A DNA stretch of 64,000 bases from Caprimulgus europaeus (taxonomy: Eukaryota > Chordata > Aves > Caprimulgiformes > Caprimulgidae): NCBI GenBank assembly GCA_907165065.1, contig OU015532.1:32163339-32227338 (forward strand), given 5' to 3'. The notes under the pieces are model-generated. The model was not told where the DNA came from, did not search any database, and saw only the letters and a list, made by a program, of their open reading frames with translations. Position 1 is the first letter of the stretch. Every line of letters begins with the position of its first letter. This document shows, piece after piece, positions 63,917 to 64,000 of this stretch. The position numbers and the translations under genes were made by a program.

Positions 63917-64000
63917 ACAGAATCACAGAATGGTCGGGATTGGAAGGGACCTCAGGAGATCATCCAGTCCAACCCCCTGCTAAAGCAGGTTCCCTACAAC
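63917..64000 (-). mobile_element. CR1 3' end, minus strand, runs off the window
   Basis: Starts TCACAGAATCACAGAATGG, followed by the GGGACCTCAGGAGATCATCC block and TGCTAAAGCAGGTTCCCTAC. Very close to the start of the copy at 18364, so same subfamily. The rest of the element lies beyond base 64000. Confidence 0.95.

Overview
This window looks like bird nuclear DNA, most likely a gene desert or the inside of a very large intron. The case for a bird is the repeat content: several CR1 non-LTR retrotransposons with the typical avian 3' end (short repeats of the ATTCTATGATTCTATGA type), plus LTRs of endogenous retrovirus families that I recognise from avian genomes. The background is clearly AT-rich. 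I could not find a complete protein-coding gene, tRNA, rRNA or CRISPR array. The bird group cannot be told from this sequence.

Layout: 1-5.7 kb is unique AT-rich DNA with one small exon-like segment (2063-2138). 5.7-6.0 kb is a minus-strand CR1 3' end. 7.15-7.88 kb is a minus-strand LTR containing a degenerate tandem array. 7.9-15.6 kb is unique DNA with simple repeats. 15.6-16.1 kb is a plus-strand CR1. 18.36-19.35 kb is the longest CR1 here, on the minus strand, with a 9-bp unit expanded inside it. 19.35-29.7 kb is unique DNA with a possible retrocopy (24,506-26,022). 29.7-30.66 kb is an endogenous retrovirus remnant: LTR, Lys-type primer-binding site, leader and a second LTR end. 30.7-47.9 kb is mostly unique but holds a fossil L2-like reverse-transcriptase fragment (41.1-41.24 kb) and a long pentanucleotide array (44.68-44.86 kb). 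47.95-48.54 kb is a minus-strand solo LTR. 50.3-50.85 kb is a plus-strand CR1. 53.15-53.64 kb is an unidentified GC-rich island with LTR-like termini. 54.65-55.21, 56.28-56.77, 61.2-61.62, 63.54-63.74 and 63.92-64.0 kb are further CR1 pieces in both orientations.

Nothing here works together as a pathway. The longer open reading frames are explained by base composition, by simple repeats, or by lying in or antisense to CR1. The observations most worth checking are the GC-rich island with inverted TG...CA ends, the poly(A)-abutting 10-bp direct repeat suggesting a retrocopy, the L2-like fossil, the compound retroviral remnant, and the exon-like segment with a weak KRAB B-box resemblance. All calls come from reading the sequence; no alignment or database search was run.
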